Assembly (NCBI GenBank): GCA_963728855.1
Contig: CAVSLN010000007.1
Location: forward strand, 1,501,938 to 1,565,937
Source: AC-43 sp963728855
GTDB taxonomy: Bacteria > Actinomycetota > Actinomycetes > Mycobacteriales > Micromonosporaceae
DNA: 64,000 bases
Reading direction: 5' to 3'
Of this stretch, positions 62,249 through 64,000 are shown in pieces; the first letter of the stretch is position 1, and each line of letters starts with the position of its first letter. The notes below the pieces were generated by a model that had not been told where the DNA came from, ran no database searches, and saw only the letters and a list, made by a program, of their open reading frames with translations. The translations under genes were made by a program, and so were the position numbers.

Positions 62249-62377
62249 CTTTGCTCAATCCTCATTTCCACCAACTGGTCGATGGCGACGCAGCTGCCGC
62301 GGCCCGACCACCCTGGAATCGGCCAACCTCGCCGATACCCGCCAGCCGAGGCCGGCCACCCCCGCTCGGATCTCGTT

Positions 62378-62390
62378 GTGTGGCTCACAC
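62378..62390. promoter_or_regulatory. Short palindrome in the transporter / CdaR-like divergent gap
   Basis: GTGTG-GCT-CACAC lies in the 252-bp gap between the binding-protein gene (minus) and the CdaR-like gene (plus). It is a plausible operator for the divergent regulator. Nothing else notable was seen in the gap. Confidence 0.35.
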
Positions 62391-62500
62391 TAGAGGCCGC
62401 GCCCGCCTGAGATCATTGGTCGATTGATACGAAGATATGCTGCTCGAGGCCGGGCGCGTTGTATGGTTCAGCCGACGCTCTGCTAGACAGGGAGGACGAT

Positions 62501-63725
62501 ATGGACGGTTCGCCCCTTGCGTCGGCGCTCACGGCGGCCCTGGCACAGGAGATCGCCGGAGGTACCAGCGACATCATCGGGTTCAACGTCCTGATCACGG
62601 ACCGGAACGGCACCGTGATCGGCAGCGGCGACTCGAACCGGGTCGGCACCTTCCACGAGGCATCAGTCGAGGTGATGCACACTCTGCAACCGGCCACCCA
62701 TACGGCGGCGCAGGCGCAAAACCTGCGCGGGGTACGCCCGGGGATCACCCTGCCGATCGTCCTCGGCGAGACCGCTTTGGGCACCGTCGGCATCACGGGC
62801 GCGCCCGGCCAGGTGCGGCGCTTCGGGCTCGTCGTCAAACGCCAGACCGAGATCCTGCTGCAGGAGTCCCTGCTGCTGCGGTCTCGCCTGCTACGCGAGC
62901 GAGCCCTGGAGGATCTTGTCCGCGACATCGCGTACTTCGACGCCGATGTGGTCGAGTCCGACCTGATCGTCTACCGCGCCGGCGAGTTGGGGTACGACCT
63001 GGGCGCACCACGGGTGGCGATCGTCATCGACCTGGTCGGCCCACCCGACCACACCGAGGCTGCCGGCGCGCACGAGTCCACCACCCGCCTAGCGCTATTA
63101 CACACGCTGCGCGCCACCTTCACCGCTACCCACGACCTGGTCGCGGCCATGCCATCGGACCGCTTCGTCGCGCTGCACCGGATACCGAGGGCCGGCGGTA
63201 CCGACGGCCAGCGGGACAACCTACAAGCGCTGTGCCACACGGCCGCCGACGAGATCGCGCGTCGGCACGGACTGATCGCAGCAGTGGGGATCGGAGACAT
63301 CGCAGACCACGGTCGTTCGAACTGCACGACTCATACCAGGACGCGAGCACCGCGCTGCGGCTCGGCGCCCGGCTCACTCCCAGCGGCGATGACGGACCGA
63401 CGGTCAGCTCGATTGATGACCTGCGCATACACCAGCTTCTCGCCTCGGCCGGCCACCGCGCTACGCGCCCGGCTCGTCGAAGCGCTGACCGCACGACTGC
63501 GCGCCAAACCCGAGTGGCCGGTGCTACGCCTGACGCCTCATCGCCTGGTGCGAGACCGGCTTCAACCTGGTCCACGCCGCCGCCGCGCTGCATATCCACC
63601 GCAACACCCTCGTCTACCGGCTCAACAAGATCGCACAACTGACCGGCAGACCGATCCGTGACCACCGCGCCGCGGTGGCACTCGACCTCGCCTGCCTCGT
63701 GGACCAACTCCATGATACCGGCTGA
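62501..63725 (+). CDS. CdaR-family (sugar-diacid-recognition type) regulator, frameshifted
   Basis: The ATG at 62501 follows GGAGG. The N-terminal 100 residues resemble a CdaR sensing domain (VLITDRNGTVIGSGDSNRVG, GITLPIVLGETALGTVGITG). The C-terminal PucR/CdaR helix-turn-helix is in another frame (GFNLVHAAAALHIHRNTLVY, RLNKIAQLTGRPIRD). Frame changes are near 63312, 63465 and 63530; the 1,225-base span is 3n+1. Read through, it is a normal-length regulator of about 408 aa. It likely controls the opine/polar amino-acid operon. Confidence 0.75.
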
Positions 63726-63877
63726 GGGCACAGTTGCCCTGACGGACCGCAAGATCGACGCAGGCGTGAGCGGTGTGGTGCAACAGCTGCCGACGAGTCG
63801 CCGGCGTCGGCCCGGTTGCGCCGTTTGAGTACGTCGCGGGGACTGCGCGCCCTGCCCGGCGCGCAACCGTAGCCGGT

Positions 63878-64000
63878 CTAGCATTCGATGACGTTGACGG
63901 CGAGCCTGCCGCGCGCGGTCTCCCTGTACGTGACCTTCATGCCGGCTTGCCCCAGTGGCCCAGGTGCCACGGGTCCCCCTCCTCGGCTTGCCTGCCTGGC
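63878..64000 (-). pseudogene. L-serine dehydratase (SdaA) 3' end or remnant
   Basis: The minus strand ends MKVTYRETARGRLAVNVIEC then a stop (63878-63880). This closely matches the usual SdaA ending (YKETARGGLAVNVIEC-like). The sequence just upstream (VAPGPLGQAG) does not look like SdaA, so this may be only a fragment or a frame-changed end. The rest lies off the window. Confidence 0.45.

Overview
The window is high-GC DNA with tightly packed genes, GTG starts and 4-base stop/start overlaps. It encodes a type VII (ESX) secretion system and an aerobic benzoyl-CoA (box) pathway. This fits an actinomycete, and the gene content and protein style suggest Micromonosporaceae, but the genus cannot be settled from the sequence alone.

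Region 1 (1-28.4 kb, all minus strand) is one long ESX locus, transcribed right to left. It starts with the core machine: mycP, eccC, eccD and eccB. Next come four small WXG100-type proteins and three large fusions that join a WXG domain to a low-complexity or calcium-loop region. A YbaB-like protein, a beta-helix/double AAA+ protein and another WXG100-like protein follow. The locus ends in a giant gene of more than 2,570 codons that runs off the left edge. No EccE was seen. The two largest WXG fusions carry 6 and 7 D-x-D-x-D-type calcium-binding loops, and all three fusions end in a related Trp/acidic tail.

Region 2 (28.4-35.8 kb) is a mixed accessory stretch. It holds an ArsR/SRPBCC pair with a perfect 14-bp-arm operator, and a Nudix/HTH pair facing three small accessory genes across a perfect 13-bp-arm palindrome. 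It also holds two membrane proteins and several decayed fragments: an IS-like transposase piece, a beta-helix piece, and a copy of the solute-binding gene that is intact in region 5.

Region 3 (35.8-45.2 kb, minus) contains two complete tandem HAAT-type (Liv) ABC importers in the same gene order. Region 4 (45.9-58.4 kb) is the benzoate module: boxC, boxB, benzoate-CoA ligase, a TrxB-like ferredoxin reductase and a 7Fe ferredoxin (a likely split replacement for BoxA), an amidohydrolase, a PaaY-like protein, a 3-hydroxyacyl-CoA dehydrogenase, an enoyl-CoA hydratase and a BoxD-type aldehyde dehydrogenase. A divergent PaaX-like repressor sits at the promoter. Together these would import an aromatic acid, activate it, epoxidise and open the ring, and send the product toward beta-ketoadipyl-CoA. 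No thiolase is in the window.

Region 5 (58.5-64 kb) has a polar amino-acid ABC importer in one operon with an opine-type dehydrogenase, divergent from a CdaR-like regulator, and a fragment of an L-serine dehydratase 3' end at the right edge.

Two cross-cutting features stand out. First, several otherwise normal genes (the beta-helix/AAA+ gene, ferredoxin reductase, CoA ligase, solute-binding protein, CdaR regulator) are interrupted by 1-base indels, mostly insertions, which points to assembly error or recent decay. Second, in-frame minisatellites sit at protein ends or in linkers in at least four genes.
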